The notes: generated by a model from the letters alone, not told the origin. Positions 52,988 through 63,829 are shown, counted from the first letter of the stretch. The stretch is 64,000 bases of DNA from Mycolicibacterium fortuitum subsp. fortuitum (GCF_022179545.1 NZ_AP025518.1:6200001-6264000), one strand, 5' to 3'. Made by a program: numbers and translations.

Positions 52988-54242
52988 GAAGCTTGCGAAT
53001 CAACCCGACGGGCAAGTTGAGAAGCTTGCGAATCAACCCGACGGGCAAGTTGAGAAGCTTGCGGATCAGCCCGACGGTGTGGTTGAGAATGCCGAGTTCC
53101 GCTTCACCGACGAGCAGGCTCAACTGCGCACCGCGATCCGAAAGTTCTGTGCCGAGAACTTCTCCGAGCCGACGGTGCGGACGCTCATGGAGTCCGAACC
53201 CCGGTTCGACCCGTCGGTGTGGGCGCGGTTGGGCGCTGAGCTCGGCGTGCTCGGCCTGGCCGTTCCCGAGGCCGACGGCGGAGCCGGCGGCACGCTCGTC
53301 GACCAGGCCATCGCGGTCGAGGAGCTCGGCGCGGCACTGGCCTGCGGACCGGTCTTCGGCACCGTGCTGCTGGCCATCCCGGCGCTCGTCGCCGCCTCGG
53401 CCGGCCCGGTGCGCGACGAACTGCTCGGCGCCCTCGCCGAAGGCACCCGCACCGCAGCCTTCGCGGTGCCCGACCAGGCAGGCGCGTTCGACCCCGCCGC
53501 GGTGAATGTGGCTGTCGCCGAAGACGGGACGTTGACCGGCACGGTCGAGCGCGTGGTCGACGGCGACGCCGCGGACACCTTGTTGGTGGCGGCCGCCGGA
53601 TCCGGCGGCGTCGGCCTGTACGTGGTCGACGCGTCAGACGCAGGAGTGCAACGCACCCCGCTGACCACGCTCGACCTCACCCGGCCGCAGGCCACGATCG
53701 TCTTGACCGCGGCGCGCGCCCAACTGGTGGCCGGCCCCGACGAGGCCGAGCGTGTCATCACGCACGCCTTCCACGTGGCGTCGGCGCTGCTGGCCGCCGA
53801 ACAGGTCGGCGCCGCACAGCATCTGCTCGATCTGTCGGTGGAGTATGCGAAATCGCGATTGCAATTCGGCAGGCAGATCGGGTCCTTCCAGGCGGTCAAG
53901 CACCGGCTGGCGGACTGCCTGGTCGACCTCGAGCACGCCCGCTCGGCGACCTATCACGCGGTGTGGGCATTGACCGACGGCACGGACGACCCTGCGCTGG
54001 CAGTCAGCATCGCGCAGGCCACGGCTTCGTCGGCATTTGCCAAGATCGCCGCCGACACGATCCAGGTGCACGGCGGCATCGGATTCACCTGGGAGCACCA
54101 GGCACACCTGTATTTCAAGCGCGCCACCACCGACGCCGCGCTGTTGGGCAGTGCCGAAGCGCACCGGTCACGCGTGGCCGAGATGGTGCTCGACGATGCC
54201 CCGGCCGACCGGGTGCCGTGGGTGGCGACAGGCACGAGGTGA
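52980..54242 (+). CDS. Acyl-CoA dehydrogenase, subunit 2, with N-terminal 11-residue repeats
   Basis: A 420-residue acyl-CoA dehydrogenase with GTG start at 52980, overlapping the upstream stop by 8 bases. Residues 2-34 are three 11-residue repeats (VEKLANQPDGQ twice, then VEKLADQPDGV). The usual FadE body then begins with FRFTDEQAQLRTAIRKF and ends with IQVHGGIGFTWEHQAHLYFKR near residue 370. The substrate-binding beta region is more diverged than in subunit 1, as expected for the partner that completes the active site. The repeats are coded by 33-bp direct repeats and are outside the known FadE fold. Confidence 0.9.
   Translation: MVEKLANQPDGQVEKLANQPDGQVEKLADQPDGVVENAEFRFTDEQAQLRTAIRKFCAENFSEPTVRTLMESEPRFDPSVWARLGAELGVLGLAVPEADGGAGGTLVDQAIAVEELGAALACGPVFGTVLLAIPALVAASAGPVRDELLGALAEGTRTAAFAVPDQAGAFDPAAVNVAVAEDGTLTGTVERVVDGDAADTLLVAAAGSGGVGLYVVDASDAGVQRTPLTTLDLTRPQATIVLTAARAQLVAGPDEAERVITHAFHVASALLAAEQVGAAQHLLDLSVEYAKSRLQFGRQIGSFQAVKHRLADCLVDLEHARSATYHAVWALTDGTDDPALAVSIAQATASSAFAKIAADTIQVHGGIGFTWEHQAHLYFKRATTDAALLGSAEAHRSRVAEMVLDDAPADRVPWVATGTR
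52983..53081 (+). repeat. 33-bp direct repeat array in the FadE N-terminus
   Basis: Three adjacent 33-bp copies: 52983-53015 and 53016-53048 are identical, and 53049-53081 has a few changes. All are in frame and encode VEKLANQPDGQ-type units. The first copy overlaps the stop codon of the upstream fadE gene. Confidence 0.92.
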
Positions 54243-54290
54243 TCGCCTGAAACCTCGCGGCAGACCTTGGGCGACCGTACAATCCCGCTG

Positions 54291-55130
54291 ATGGACAGCC
54301 CCGTCGAACACCGCACGCTGGCTGTCGACGGGGTGCGGTCGCCCGTGGTCGTGACCGGTCATGCCGGACCCGACACCGGCGAGGCCGTGGTGTTCGTACA
54401 TGGCAACAACGCCGGGGCCAAGTGGGATCCCCTGCTGCTGCCGGTGGCCGGTTTGGCGCGGGTGATCGCTCCGGAGATGCCCGGATTCGGCGCAGCCGAC
54501 AAACCGGCCCAATGGCCGTACACGGTGGCTTCCTATGCGGCACATCTCGGCGCGATCCTCGAACAACTCGAAGTTCGGCGCGCCCACCTCATCGCGCACG
54601 ATTTCGGCGGCCCGTGGGCGCTCGCCTGGGCCGTGGACAATCTCGATTCGGTAGCCAGCATCACGCTGATCAACGCCCCCGTGGTGATCAATCACTTCGC
54701 CGCCAAGCTGTGGCGGACACCGGTGCTGGCCGAGGCGTTGTCGCGCATGGGAAACCCTGCTGTGCTGCACCGCGTGCTCACCATGAGTGATCCCGGACTG
54801 CCGCCCGATGCGGCACGCCAGATCGCCGAGCACATGTTCGTCCGAGGAACACCCGATGCGGTGCTGAAGCTGTACCGGTCGACCGGTCCGAATGCCCTTG
54901 CTCCCTATGTAGATCGGCTCGCCGAATTCGACGGTGACGTGCTGGTGGTGTGGGGCGCCGACGACCGTTACGTGCCTTTCGGTCAGACCGACGACTATCG
55001 CCGGATCTTCCGTCACTGCGAGGTGCAGTCCGTGCCGGGTACAGGCCATTGGCCATGGCTCGAGCAACCCGACCTGGTGTCCGAACACGTCACCGCGTTC
55101 CTGCGCAGGCAACTCGGGAGGGCCCGGTGA
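54291..55130 (+). CDS. Alpha/beta-hydrolase with Asp nucleophile (epoxide hydrolase/haloalkane dehalogenase-like)
   Basis: A 279-residue protein with an alpha/beta-hydrolase fold: oxyanion region FVHGNNAGAKWD (HG-x-x), nucleophile elbow AHDFGGPWALA with Asp in place of Ser (the pattern of epoxide hydrolases and dehalogenases), and the late His in PGTGHWPWLEQP. The ATG at 54291 is used. It lies 48 bases after the FadE pair and overlaps the FAH gene (GTGA), so all four may be in one operon. The real substrate could be an epoxide or ester of the pathway. Confidence 0.88.
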   Translation: MDSPVEHRTLAVDGVRSPVVVTGHAGPDTGEAVVFVHGNNAGAKWDPLLLPVAGLARVIAPEMPGFGAADKPAQWPYTVASYAAHLGAILEQLEVRRAHLIAHDFGGPWALAWAVDNLDSVASITLINAPVVINHFAAKLWRTPVLAEALSRMGNPAVLHRVLTMSDPGLPPDAARQIAEHMFVRGTPDAVLKLYRSTGPNALAPYVDRLAEFDGDVLVVWGADDRYVPFGQTDDYRRIFRHCEVQSVPGTGHWPWLEQPDLVSEHVTAFLRRQLGRAR

Positions 55131-56032
55131 AACTGCGCCGTATTCGCACACCTGCCGGATTGAGCCTGCAATCCCTTGATTCCGAGGGTAATTGGTCAGA
55201 TGGTGCCGACCTCACCCCGCTCGGTGGCAGGGTGTTCGACGACGCCTGGCTCGCGGCAGCAGCCGAACGTGAGCTTCAGCACAGCGACCAACTGCTGCCG
55301 TTCCAACCGGTGTCGTTCCGTGACTTCATGCTGTACGAACAGCACAACATCGATGCCGCCCGTGGCCTGATCCGGCGATTCAACCCCGGCTTGTACCGCG
55401 TGACTTCGCTGTACGAACGAATCACCGGCCGGCCGGTGCCCCAGTTCAAGCCGAAGCCGCTGTTCTACCGTCAGCCGATCTATTACATGTCCAACGCACA
55501 GACTTTCGTCCCCACCGGCACGCCGGTTGCGATCCCGGACTATTCGCAGGCGCTCGACTTCGAGCTGGAGATCGGATTCGTCCTGGCCGCGCCGCTGTTC
55601 AATGCGACACCCGACGAGGCAGCCGAAGCGATCGGCGCGTTCGTCGTTCTCAACGACTTCAGCGCGCGTGATGTGCAACGCCCCGAGATGCTCAGCGGCT
55701 TCGGGCCGCAGAAGTCGAAGCATTTCGCCAGCTCGATGTCGGACACGGCCGTCACCGCCGACGAGATCCTGCCCAGGATCGACACCCTCACCGGTTCGGT
55801 TGCCCTCAACGGGAAATCGGTCAGCACTGTAAGCAGCGCAGGTATGCAGCACACTCTGGGCGAGGTGCTGGCACACGCGTCACGCAGCGAAAGGCTGTTC
55901 CCCGGAGAACTGTTCGGCACGGGGACGCTGCCCGGCGGAAGCGGCATGGAGACCGGGCAGTGGCTGCGCCCCGGAGACACCCTGACGCTGACCATCGACG
56001 ACATCGGCCGCATCGAACATCGGATCGCCTGA
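55127..56032 (+). CDS. Fumarylacetoacetate hydrolase (FAH) family protein
   Basis: A 301-residue FAH-fold protein. The metal-binding pair lies in LDFELEIGFVLA (E-x-E), LNDFSARDVQRPEML gives the acidic ligand region, and LFGTGTLPGGSG corresponds to the late loop (TGTP in relatives). A 100-residue N-terminal cap domain precedes it. It is coupled by GTGA to the alpha/beta-hydrolase gene and stops adjacent to the convergent hrpA stop. It likely performs hydrolysis or isomerisation of a beta-keto acid produced by the pathway. Confidence 0.87.
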   Translation: MKLRRIRTPAGLSLQSLDSEGNWSDGADLTPLGGRVFDDAWLAAAAERELQHSDQLLPFQPVSFRDFMLYEQHNIDAARGLIRRFNPGLYRVTSLYERITGRPVPQFKPKPLFYRQPIYYMSNAQTFVPTGTPVAIPDYSQALDFELEIGFVLAAPLFNATPDEAAEAIGAFVVLNDFSARDVQRPEMLSGFGPQKSKHFASSMSDTAVTADEILPRIDTLTGSVALNGKSVSTVSSAGMQHTLGEVLAHASRSERLFPGELFGTGTLPGGSGMETGQWLRPGDTLTLTIDDIGRIEHRIA

Positions 56033-59000
56033 CTATCGGGCAGCTGCGTCGATCGCCTTGTAGATGCGCTGCTCGCTGACCGGCCGTGGCGTGCCGAGTT
56101 GCTGAGCCCACAGGCTGACCCGCAACTCCTCGATCTGCCATGCGATGTCACGGATGTCATCCGCTGCGCCCCGGCCCGGTGAAAGCGCCTGGAACAGTTC
56201 GTCATAGGCCTCCTCGACGGCATGTACGCGCGACATCCGATCACGGTCGGCGCCCAGCGCCTGCGGCAACCGCTCCAGCCGCCGCGCGATGGCGGTGACA
56301 TATCGCGCCAGATCGTTCAACCGCGCGATCCCCGCAGCGGTCACGAAACCCTTGGGCAACAGGCGATCCAGTTGAGATCGGATGTCGGCGACGGCATCGG
56401 CCTGCGCGGGCGACGGCTTGTCGGGCAGCGCCACCTGTACCTCGTGCGCGCCGGCCAGCACTTTCTCTACCCGATTCACTCCGGCTTGTGTGGTGGGACC
56501 TAGTTCTTTTCCGGCCCGCCGTACCAGCTCGTCGAAAGCTGCCTTCGTCCACACCGGCTTCGGTACCAGCACGTCGGCAGCGGCGTCGGCACAGTCCTCG
56601 AGCAGCGCGGCAAGCGTTCCGTCGGGGTTGGCGTTGAGCGCCAGCCGGGTCCGGGTACTCAAGCCCCGCTCGATCGCCTTGACCGGTGACGGCACGGACA
56701 GCCGCAGCAGCCGCCGTAGACCGGGGCGCATGGCCGCGGCCTGCTCGGCCGGATTGGCGAACACTTTGATGTCGACGGAGTTTCCGTTGTCCACGAAGGC
56801 CGGGTACCCGCGAACCGTGTGCCCACCGCTGACGCTCTCGACCGTGCGCGGGAGCTCGTCGAGATCCTCGGGCCAGGTTCTCAGCCCGGTGCGGTCCAGA
56901 TCCCCGCCCAGCGCATCGGCCACCGCCTGGGCGACGGGCACGGCCAGCTGCTCGCGCAGCGCATCGATGTCCTTGCCCCGGGCCACCTCTTTGCCATCGG
57001 CCGTCTCCACGGCGAAGGTCATCCGCAGGTGATCCGGGATCTTGCTCAGGTCGAACGCGTCGATGGGCACCAGAATGCCGCTGCGCCTGCGCAGTTCGCG
57101 TTGGACCTCGTCGAGCAGTGAGCCCGAGGACGGATCGATGTCCCCGAGGATTGCCCGCGCGGTGTCCGGAGCGGGAACGAAATTGCGGCGCAGATCCTTG
57201 GGCAGCGACTTGATCAGTGCGGTGACCAGTTCCTCCCGCAACGCGGGTACCTGCCAGGCGAAGCCGTCACCGCCGAGGCGGGCCAGTACGCCGACCGGCA
57301 CGTGCACCGTGACACCGTCATCAGCGGCCCCGGGCTCGAACCGGTAGGTCAGCGGCAGTTCGAGATCACCGGTCTGCCAGGTGTCCGGGTTGTCCGCGCC
57401 GTCTTCCGACCGCAACAGATCGTCACGGGTGAAGGTGAGCAGGTCAGGTGTCTTGTGCCGCTGCTTCTTCCACCACGCGTCGAAGTGGCGTGCGGAGACG
57501 ATGCCACTGGGGATACGAGCGTCGTAGAGGGCGTAGATGTCGTCGTCGCCGACCAGCAGGTCACGCCGGCGGGCCCGCTCCTCGATCTCCTCGAGTTCAG
57601 CACGCAGCCGGGCGTTGTCGCGGAAGAAGTGGTGCCTGGTCTGCCAGTCCCCCTCGACCAGCGCGTGCCGGATGAACAACTCGCGGCTGGTTTCCGGTTC
57701 GATCTTGGCGTAGCCGACCTTGCGGCGGGGAACGAGCGGCAAACCGTACAGCGTCACCCGCTCGTAGGCGACCACCTCGCCGCGTCTGGCCTCCCAATGC
57801 GGCTCGCTGTAGGTGCGTTGCACCAGATGACCGGCGACCCGTTCGACTGCCTCCGGTTCGACCTTGGCCGCGATGCGGCCGAACAGCCGACTGGTCTCGA
57901 CCAGGTCGGCCACCACGATCCAGCGGGGCGGCTTCTTGGTCAGCACCGAGCCGGGCGCCAGCACGAACTTGGAGTTGCGGGCGCCTTGATAGTCGCGGCC
58001 CTCGCCCTCACGCAGCCCGACGTGCGAGAGCAGGCCCGCGGTGAGCGCCGCGTGGATGCTGGCAGGCTCGGCGGCCTCGTCACTCTCGCGGATGCCGATG
58101 TCACGGGCGATGCTGCGCAGCTGCCCGGTCAGGTCCTGCCACTCCCGGATCCGCAGGTAGTGCAGGAACTCCTCACGGCACATTCGCCGGAAAGCGTTGC
58201 CGGAGCGCTGGTTCCGTTGCTCGCGAAGGTAGTTCCAGAGGTTGAGGTACGAGATGAAATCCGAGTGCTCGTCGGCGAACCTCGCGTGCTTCTGCCGAGC
58301 CGCCTCTTCCTTGTCGCTCGGGCGTTCCCGCGGATCGGGAATCGACAGTGCGGCCGCGAGCACCAGTACCTCGCGCACGCAGCCCTCGGTGTCGGCCTGC
58401 AGGATCATCCGGCCGACGCGCGGGTCCAGCGGCAGCCGGGCCAGCCGGCGGCCGACGTCGGTCAACGCACCCGCGGTATCGAAGGCGCCGAGTTCCTGCA
58501 GCAGCTGGACCCCGTCGCGGATGCTGCGGGCGTCGGGCGGATCGAGGAATGGAAACTCGGCGATGTCGCCGAGTTTCAGGGCGGCCATCTGCAGGATGAC
58601 CGCGGCCAAGTTGGTCCGCAGGATCTCCGGATCGGTGTAGCGGGGCCGGGATTCGAAGTCTTCCTCCGAGTACAGCCGGATGCACACACCCGGGGCGGTA
58701 CGTCCCGAGCGTCCGGCCCGCTGGGCGGCCGAGGCCTGCGAGATCGGCTCGATCGGCAGCCGCTGCACCTTGGTGCGGCGGCTGTAGCGGGAGATCCGCG
58801 CGGTACCCGGGTCGACGACGTAGCGGATGCCGGGCACCGTGAGTGAGGTCTCGGCGACGTTGGTGGCCAGTACGATTCGCCGGCCACTGTGGCTGGGCTG
58901 AAATACCTTCTGCTGCTCGGCGGTAGGCAGGCGGGCATACAGCGGCAACACCTCGGTGTTCCGGAGGTCCTTCAAAGCCTCTGCGGTGTCCCGGATTTCT

Positions 59001-59914
59001 CGCTCGCCCGACAGGAACACCAGCACATCACCAGGTGGCTCAGATTCAAGCTCGCGGACCGCGTCGACGATGGCCTCGGTCGGATCCCTGACCTCGGTGC
59101 GCACGATCTCGTGATCGGGGTCGTCGGGATCGTCGTCCTCTGAGGGTGGTGCCGGGACTTCAAGGGGCCGGTACCGGATCTCAACCGGGTACGTCCGCCC
59201 CGACACCTCCACGATCGGCGCGTCATGGAAGTGAGCCGCGAACCGCTCCGGCTCAATGGTGGCGGACGTGACGATGACCTTGAGATCGGGGCGGCGCGGC
59301 AACAGCTCACGCAGGTAGCCCAGCAGGAAGTCGATGTTGAGGCTGCGCTCGTGCGCCTCATCGAGAATCAGCGTGTCGTAACGCAGCAGCCGGCGGTCCC
59401 TTTGAATTTCGGCGAGCAGAATGCCGTCGGTCATCAGCTTGATCAGCGTCGAGTCACTGGCCTGATCGGTGAAGCGCACCGTGTAACCGACCGCCTCCCC
59501 GAGCGGGGTCCCGAGTTCATCCGCGATGCGCTGCGCGACGGTGCGTGCCGCCAGCCGGCGGGGCTGGGTGTGGCCGATGGTTCCGCGGATACCGCGGCCG
59601 AGGTCCAGGCAGATCTTCGGCAGCTGGGTGGTCTTGCCCGAACCCGTCGCGCCGGCAACGACGACCAGCTGGTTCTCGCTGATGGCCTTGGCCAGCTCGT
59701 CGCGGTGCTCACTGACCGGCAGGTCGGGGTAGGTGATGGCCGGGACAGCGGCCTGGCGGGTGAGCACGAGGCCTTCCGCGGACGCGATCTGTTCGGCGAT
59801 CTTGGCCGTGTCACCACCGCGGAGATTCCGGAGCCGACGGCGCAACCGGTCGGCGTCGCGGATCGTCAAACCGTCGAGGCGGGAGCGCAGCTCGGCGACT
59901 GACGGTTCGGACAC
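56033..59914 (-). CDS. hrpA: ATP-dependent RNA helicase HrpA
   Basis: A 1293-residue DEAH-box helicase. The Walker A motif is [13 protein letters not shown] (residues about 87-99), the DEAH box [16 protein letters not shown] (near 185), motif [14 protein letters not shown], and motif [11 protein letters not shown] near 395. The winged-helix/ratchet region and a long C-terminal domain (from about residue 620) give a length matching bacterial HrpA. It unwinds RNA secondary structure in mRNA or stalled ribosome processing. The ATG gives [13 protein letters not shown]. It is divergent from the FadE5-like gene with a CRP-like site between. Confidence 0.95.
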   Translation of the reverse strand: MSEPSVAELRSRLDGLTIRDADRLRRRLRNLRGGDTAKIAEQIASAEGLVLTRQAAVPAITYPDLPVSEHRDELAKAISENQLVVVAGATGSGKTTQLPKICLDLGRGIRGTIGHTQPRRLAARTVAQRIADELGTPLGEAVGYTVRFTDQASDSTLIKLMTDGILLAEIQRDRRLLRYDTLILDEAHERSLNIDFLLGYLRELLPRRPDLKVIVTSATIEPERFAAHFHDAPIVEVSGRTYPVEIRYRPLEVPAPPSEDDDPDDPDHEIVRTEVRDPTEAIVDAVRELESEPPGDVLVFLSGEREIRDTAEALKDLRNTEVLPLYARLPTAEQQKVFQPSHSGRRIVLATNVAETSLTVPGIRYVVDPGTARISRYSRRTKVQRLPIEPISQASAAQRAGRSGRTAPGVCIRLYSEEDFESRPRYTDPEILRTNLAAVILQMAALKLGDIAEFPFLDPPDARSIRDGVQLLQELGAFDTAGALTDVGRRLARLPLDPRVGRMILQADTEGCVREVLVLAAALSIPDPRERPSDKEEAARQKHARFADEHSDFISYLNLWNYLREQRNQRSGNAFRRMCREEFLHYLRIREWQDLTGQLRSIARDIGIRESDEAAEPASIHAALTAGLLSHVGLREGEGRDYQGARNSKFVLAPGSVLTKKPPRWIVVADLVETSRLFGRIAAKVEPEAVERVAGHLVQRTYSEPHWEARRGEVVAYERVTLYGLPLVPRRKVGYAKIEPETSRELFIRHALVEGDWQTRHHFFRDNARLRAELEEIEERARRRDLLVGDDDIYALYDARIPSGIVSARHFDAWWKKQRHKTPDLLTFTRDDLLRSEDGADNPDTWQTGDLELPLTYRFEPGAADDGVTVHVPVGVLARLGGDGFAWQVPALREELVTALIKSLPKDLRRNFVPAPDTARAILGDIDPSSGSLLDEVQRELRRRSGILVPIDAFDLSKIPDHLRMTFAVETADGKEVARGKDIDALREQLAVPVAQAVADALGGDLDRTGLRTWPEDLDELPRTVESVSGGHTVRGYPAFVDNGNSVDIKVFANPAEQAAAMRPGLRRLLRLSVPSPVKAIERGLSTRTRLALNANPDGTLAALLEDCADAAADVLVPKPVWTKAAFDELVRRAGKELGPTTQAGVNRVEKVLAGAHEVQVALPDKPSPAQADAVADIRSQLDRLLPKGFVTAAGIARLNDLARYVTAIARRLERLPQALGADRDRMSRVHAVEEAYDELFQALSPGRGAADDIRDIAWQIEELRVSLWAQQLGTPRPVSEQRIYKAIDAAAR

Positions 59915-59941
59915 TCGGTCAAGGATAGGGGCTCAAGCAAA

Positions 59942-59957
59942 TGTGTTATAGATCACA
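59942..59957. promoter_or_regulatory. CRP-like site TGTGATCTATAACACA
   Basis: Read on the minus strand, the 16-mer matches the actinobacterial CRP consensus TGTGAnnTnnnTCACA except for one base (ACACA in place of TCACA). It lies 28 bases upstream of the hrpA start and 96 bases upstream of the FadE5-like start, so could control either. Confidence 0.55.
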
Positions 59958-60052
59958 TCCCGCTCAGAGCTGGCAACCTCCGGTTCCGTAGCCGTAGGCT
60001 GTCCCAACCTACGCTTGCGTACCCCGTTCAACCTCGGCGACGCTTGCCGATC

Positions 60053-61882
60053 GTGGGTCACTACATCGCCAATGTCCGCGATATCGAATTCAATCTCTTC
60101 CAGGTGCTGGCCTTGGGCCCGGTTATCGACTCGGGCGCATTCGGCGACCTCGATACCGACACTGCGCGCACGATGCTCGACGAGGTGGCGCGCTTCGCCG
60201 AAGGCGTTGTCGCAGAGTCGTTCGCAGACGCCGACCGCAACCCGCCCGAGTTCGACCCGGCCACCCACGACATCACCGTGCCGGGGCCGCTCGCCAAAAC
60301 CGTGCAGGCCGTCAAGGATGCCGAATGGTGGCGCATCGGTCTTGCCGAGAGCGCCGGCGGCACCCCGGCACCCGCGTCGTTGGTGTGGGCCATCCAGGAA
60401 ATGATCATGTGCGCCAACCCGTCTGCGATGTTCTTCTACGGTCTCGGCCCCGCGATGGCCCACACCCTGGCCGAGGTCGGCACGGAAGAGCAGCAGCGCT
60501 GGGCCCGCATGAGCATGGACAAGGGCTGGGCCGGCACCATGGTGCTGACCGAACCCGACGCCGGGTCCGATGTCGGCGCCGGGCGCACCAAGGCCATCGC
60601 CCAACCCGACGGCACCTGGCATATCGACGGAGTGAAGCGCTTCATCTCCGGTGGCGACGTGGGCGATACCGCCGAGAACGTCTTCCACCTGGTGTTGGCA
60701 CGTCCCGAGGGCGCCGGCCCCGGCACCAAGGGACTGAGCCTGTTCTACGTCCCGAAGTTCCACTTCGACCCCGAAACCCTCGAGCTCGGCGAGCGCAACG
60801 GCGTCTTCGTCACCGGCCTCGAGCACAAGATGGGCATCAAGTCGTCGCCGACGTGCGAGCTCACGTTCGGCGCGCACGGTATCCCTGCTGTCGGTTACCT
60901 CGTCGGCGACGTGCACAACGGCATCGCGCAGATGTTCCGCGTGATCGAGAACGCCCGCATGACCGTCGGGGTGAAGTCGGCGGGCACGCTGTCCACCGGG
61001 TACCTCAACGCACTCGCGTACGCCAAGGACCGAATCCAGGGCTCGGACATGCTCAAGATGACCGACAAGACCGCACCGCGGGTGGCGATCATCGAACACC
61101 CCGATGTGCGGCGCAGCCTTCTCACCCAGAAGGCCTACGCCGAAGGTCTGCGTGCGGTCTACCTGTACACCGCAGCGCACCAGGATTCTGTGGTGGCGCA
61201 ACATGTTTCGGGCGCCGACGCTGAACTGGCGCATCGGGTCAACGATCTGCTGCTGCCGATCGTGAAGGGCGTCGGCTCCGAACGCGCCTACGAGCTGCTC
61301 ACCGAATCGCTGCAGACGCTGGGCGGATCTGGTTACCTGCAGGACTACCCGATCGAGCAGTACATCCGCGACGCCAAGATCGATTCCCTCTACGAGGGCA
61401 CCACCGCCATTCAGGCGCTGGACTTCTTCTTCCGCAAGATCGTCCGTGATCAGGGCGGCGCGCTGGCCCACGTCGCCGCCCAGATCTCGGCGACCGTGGA
61501 CGCCAAAATCGCCGGGCTGGAACCCGAGACCGCCCGTTTGGCCACCGCGCTGAACGATGTGCAGTCGATGGCCGCCACCCTCACCGGCTACCTCATGGCC
61601 GCTCAGGAACAGCCCGAGCAGCTCTACAAGGTCGGCCTCGCTTCGGTGCGGTTCCTGCTGGCGGTGGGCGATCTGCTGATCGGCTGGCGCCTGCTGGCCG
61701 GCGCGGAAATCGCTCAGGCCGCGCTGGGCACCACGAGCGATCGCGACCGGGCCTTCTACGAAGGCAAGGTCGCGGTGGCGAAGTTCTTCGCGCACAACAT
61801 GTTGCCGTTGCTGACGGCGGTTCGTGAAGTGGTCGAGTCGGTCGACGGGCACGTCATGGAGCTGGACAACGACGCGTTCTGA
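60053..61882 (+). CDS. FadE5-like acyl-CoA dehydrogenase
   Basis: A 609-residue acyl-CoA dehydrogenase of the long FadE5 type (M. tuberculosis FadE5 is about 611). [18 protein letters not shown] and [15 protein letters not shown] mark the flavin domain, and [20 protein letters not shown] the C-terminal active region. The extended helical domain is usual for this subgroup, which prefers broad-range acyl-CoAs. GTG 60053 ([10 protein letters not shown]) is chosen because it aligns with the FadE5 N-terminus; the TTG at 60044 is an alternative. It is divergent from hrpA with a CRP-like site between. The FAH gene follows after 15 bases. Confidence 0.92.
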   Translation: MGHYIANVRDIEFNLFQVLALGPVIDSGAFGDLDTDTARTMLDEVARFAEGVVAESFADADRNPPEFDPATHDITVPGPLAKTVQAVKDAEWWRIGLAESAGGTPAPASLVWAIQEMIMCANPSAMFFYGLGPAMAHTLAEVGTEEQQRWARMSMDKGWAGTMVLTEPDAGSDVGAGRTKAIAQPDGTWHIDGVKRFISGGDVGDTAENVFHLVLARPEGAGPGTKGLSLFYVPKFHFDPETLELGERNGVFVTGLEHKMGIKSSPTCELTFGAHGIPAVGYLVGDVHNGIAQMFRVIENARMTVGVKSAGTLSTGYLNALAYAKDRIQGSDMLKMTDKTAPRVAIIEHPDVRRSLLTQKAYAEGLRAVYLYTAAHQDSVVAQHVSGADAELAHRVNDLLLPIVKGVGSERAYELLTESLQTLGGSGYLQDYPIEQYIRDAKIDSLYEGTTAIQALDFFFRKIVRDQGGALAHVAAQISATVDAKIAGLEPETARLATALNDVQSMAATLTGYLMAAQEQPEQLYKVGLASVRFLLAVGDLLIGWRLLAGAEIAQAALGTTSDRDRAFYEGKVAVAKFFAHNMLPLLTAVREVVESVDGHVMELDNDAF

Positions 61883-61897
61883 CGCCGCCTGGGGAAG

Positions 61898-62617
61898 ATG
61901 GTGTCCATGGCCGACTTCGTGATCTCTCCCCCACCGCAGGCGTCACTCCCGGTGAGCACCGGGCCGGAGCGCTTCCCGGTCCGGCGGGTGTTCTGCGTGG
62001 GACGCAACTACGCGGCCCACGCCCGGGAGATGGGCAAGGACCCCGACCGAGAGCCGCCGTTCTTCTTCATGAAGCCGGCCGACGCGGTGATCGATGCCGA
62101 GGGCATCGTCCCCTACCCGTCGCTGACCTCGTCGTTCCACCACGAGATCGAGCTGGTGGTGGCGCTGGGCTCAGGTGGCCGCGATGTGGCACCGGACGAT
62201 GCTCTGAGCCTGGTCTGGGGCTACGGCGTCGGCGTCGATCTGACCCGCCGGGATCTGCAGGACGAGGCCAAGAAGCTCAGCCGCCCGTGGGACTGGGCCA
62301 AGGGGTTCGACGCGTCGGCCCCGTGCACGCCGATCCACCCGGTCGCCGCCGTCGGCCACCCGGACAGCGGCGAGATCTGGTTGCGCGTCAACGGCGAGCT
62401 CAGGCAGCACGGCGACCTGAAGGACCTGATCTGGTCGGTTCCCGAGGTCATCAGCGCGATCTCGACCGCTGTCGACCTCGCCCCCGGCGACCTGATCTTC
62501 AGCGGCACCCCGGCCGGGGTCGGACCGATGCACCCCGGCGATGTGGTCTCCGGTGGCGTCGCAGGTGTCGCGGAGTTCAGCTTCACGATCGGCTCACCCG
62601 ATCGGCGGCGCGTCTGA
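61898..62617 (+). CDS. Fumarylacetoacetate hydrolase (FAH) family protein
   Basis: A 239-residue short FAH-fold hydrolase, of the type lacking the N-terminal cap. It has VRRVFCVGRNYAAHAREMG at the front, the metal region SSFHHEIELVVALGSGG (E-x-E), GYGVGVDLTRRDLQ, and GDLIFSGTPAGVGPM near the C-terminus. This is the third FAH paralogue in the window. Starts ATG 61898, GTG 61901 (best ribosome spacing) and ATG 61907 are all possible. It lies 15 bases after the FadE5-like gene and is convergent with the P450 gene. Confidence 0.88.
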   Translation: MVSMADFVISPPPQASLPVSTGPERFPVRRVFCVGRNYAAHAREMGKDPDREPPFFFMKPADAVIDAEGIVPYPSLTSSFHHEIELVVALGSGGRDVAPDDALSLVWGYGVGVDLTRRDLQDEAKKLSRPWDWAKGFDASAPCTPIHPVAAVGHPDSGEIWLRVNGELRQHGDLKDLIWSVPEVISAISTAVDLAPGDLIFSGTPAGVGPMHPGDVVSGGVAGVAEFSFTIGSPDRRRV

Positions 62618-62647
62618 CCCGCTGCCCCATGGGCGCCTGACAGTCGT

Positions 62648-63829
62648 TTACGCCGTGAAGCGGAGGGGAACGGTCAGCGGTCCTCGGATCGCCGGTGTGT
62701 CGCGCCAGGTGGGCATGCCCGAAAGTACGGGCCCACGGCACAGAATGTGGCGTAGGGCCAGGCTGGTCTCCAGCCTGGCCAACGGGGCACCCAGGCAGTA
62801 GTGCGCTCCGTGACCGAAGGTCAGTGGCGCCGGCCCGGCGCGCCCGGGGCGAAACAGGTGCGGCGCGTCGTAGACGACGGGATCGCGGTTGGCAGCCGCT
62901 ATGCAGGCCAGAACCGTTTCACCGCATCGGATATCGACGCCGGCCAGCGTCTGGTCGGCAGTGGCGGTGCGACTGGTCGCCTGGACAGGGCTGTCGAGGC
63001 GCAGCAGTTCGGTGACCACAGCCGGGTCCGCGGGGTCGATCTCATCTGCCGGCCGGGTGCCATCGGCATCGGGCGTAAGCAGTCGGATCAGCCCGGCGCC
63101 CAGCAGGTTCGCCGTCGTTTCGTGCCCGGCGACGGCGACGAGAATTGCGGTGATGACGACCTCGTCCAGTGAAAGAGTCGGGTCGGCGGCGATGTAGCTG
63201 AGCAGATCATCGCGCGGCCTGGCACGCCGGTCCGCGGCCGCGGGCAGTATCTCGGTGAGCAATGCCGCGGCTGCTGCTATTCCGGCTTCGAGTTCTTCCC
63301 GATCGGTGAATCCACCGAGGATGCGGATGATGGACGGTGAGTGTTCACGCAGCGCGGAGCACTGCTCGCAGTCCAGGCCCAACCATGCGCCGATCACCGC
63401 GATCGGCAGCGGGAGGGCGATCTGCGACATCGCATCGAAGGGGAGGTCCGACGGAATCACGGAAACCGTTTCATGGCAGATCGATTCGACGCCATCGGTG
63501 AGCCGGTTGATGAATGCGCGGCCGAACACGTCGCGCACCGCGCCACGCAGCCGGTCATGGGCCGGTCCATCGGTGAACAGCATGCTGGCTTCGACGGGGG
63601 TCGAGTTGAAGAACTCCGCCGCAGCCGCGGCGCCCCTGTTTGCGCGGGGATCGCTGGTCCACTGCGGTCCGGCCAGCACGTCGCGGGCGGCGTGATAGCC
63701 GAGGGCGAGCCAGGCCTGGGCGGCATCGTCCCAAACCACCTCACCGTCACGACGCCGCGCGTCGTAGAACGGGTAGGGGTCGGCGGCGTCCCACGGAAGT
63801 CGTGCGATCGTGCCGTCAGGGCTGGTCAT
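62648..63829 (-). CDS. Cytochrome P450
   Basis: A 393-residue soluble bacterial P450. The I-helix motif AVAGHETTAN holds the classic A-G-x-x-T pattern, the K-helix ExxR is in TELLRLDSP, and the heme loop is FGHGAHYCLGAPLAR with the Cys near residue 343. The ATG at 63829 is preferred, since it overlaps the tail of another minus-strand gene ending at 63816; the GTG at 63856 would extend further inside that gene. No ferredoxin lies nearby. The substrate is unknown. Confidence 0.92.
   Translation of the reverse strand: MTSPDGTIARLPWDAADPYPFYDARRRDGEVVWDDAAQAWLALGYHAARDVLAGPQWTSDPRANRGAAAAAEFFNSTPVEASMLFTDGPAHDRLRGAVRDVFGRAFINRLTDGVESICHETVSVIPSDLPFDAMSQIALPLPIAVIGAWLGLDCEQCSALREHSPSIIRILGGFTDREELEAGIAAAAALLTEILPAAADRRARPRDDLLSYIAADPTLSLDEVVITAILVAVAGHETTANLLGAGLIRLLTPDADGTRPADEIDPADPAVVTELLRLDSPVQATSRTATADQTLAGVDIRCGETVLACIAAANRDPVVYDAPHLFRPGRAGPAPLTFGHGAHYCLGAPLARLETSLALRHILCRGPVLSGMPTWRDTPAIRGPLTVPLRFTA

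Noticed and set aside
52983..53081. Mobile element or phage attachment repeats
   Set aside because: The three units are in-frame, tandem and coding; no integrase or transposase gene is nearby.
57302..58846. Plus-strand frame of 514 codons
   Set aside because: It is antisense to hrpA, and its composition (Arg, Val, Gln rich) matches no fold.
59933..61852. Minus-strand frame of 639 codons
   Set aside because: It is antisense to the FadE5-like gene, whose conserved motifs span the region; a GC-rich shadow.
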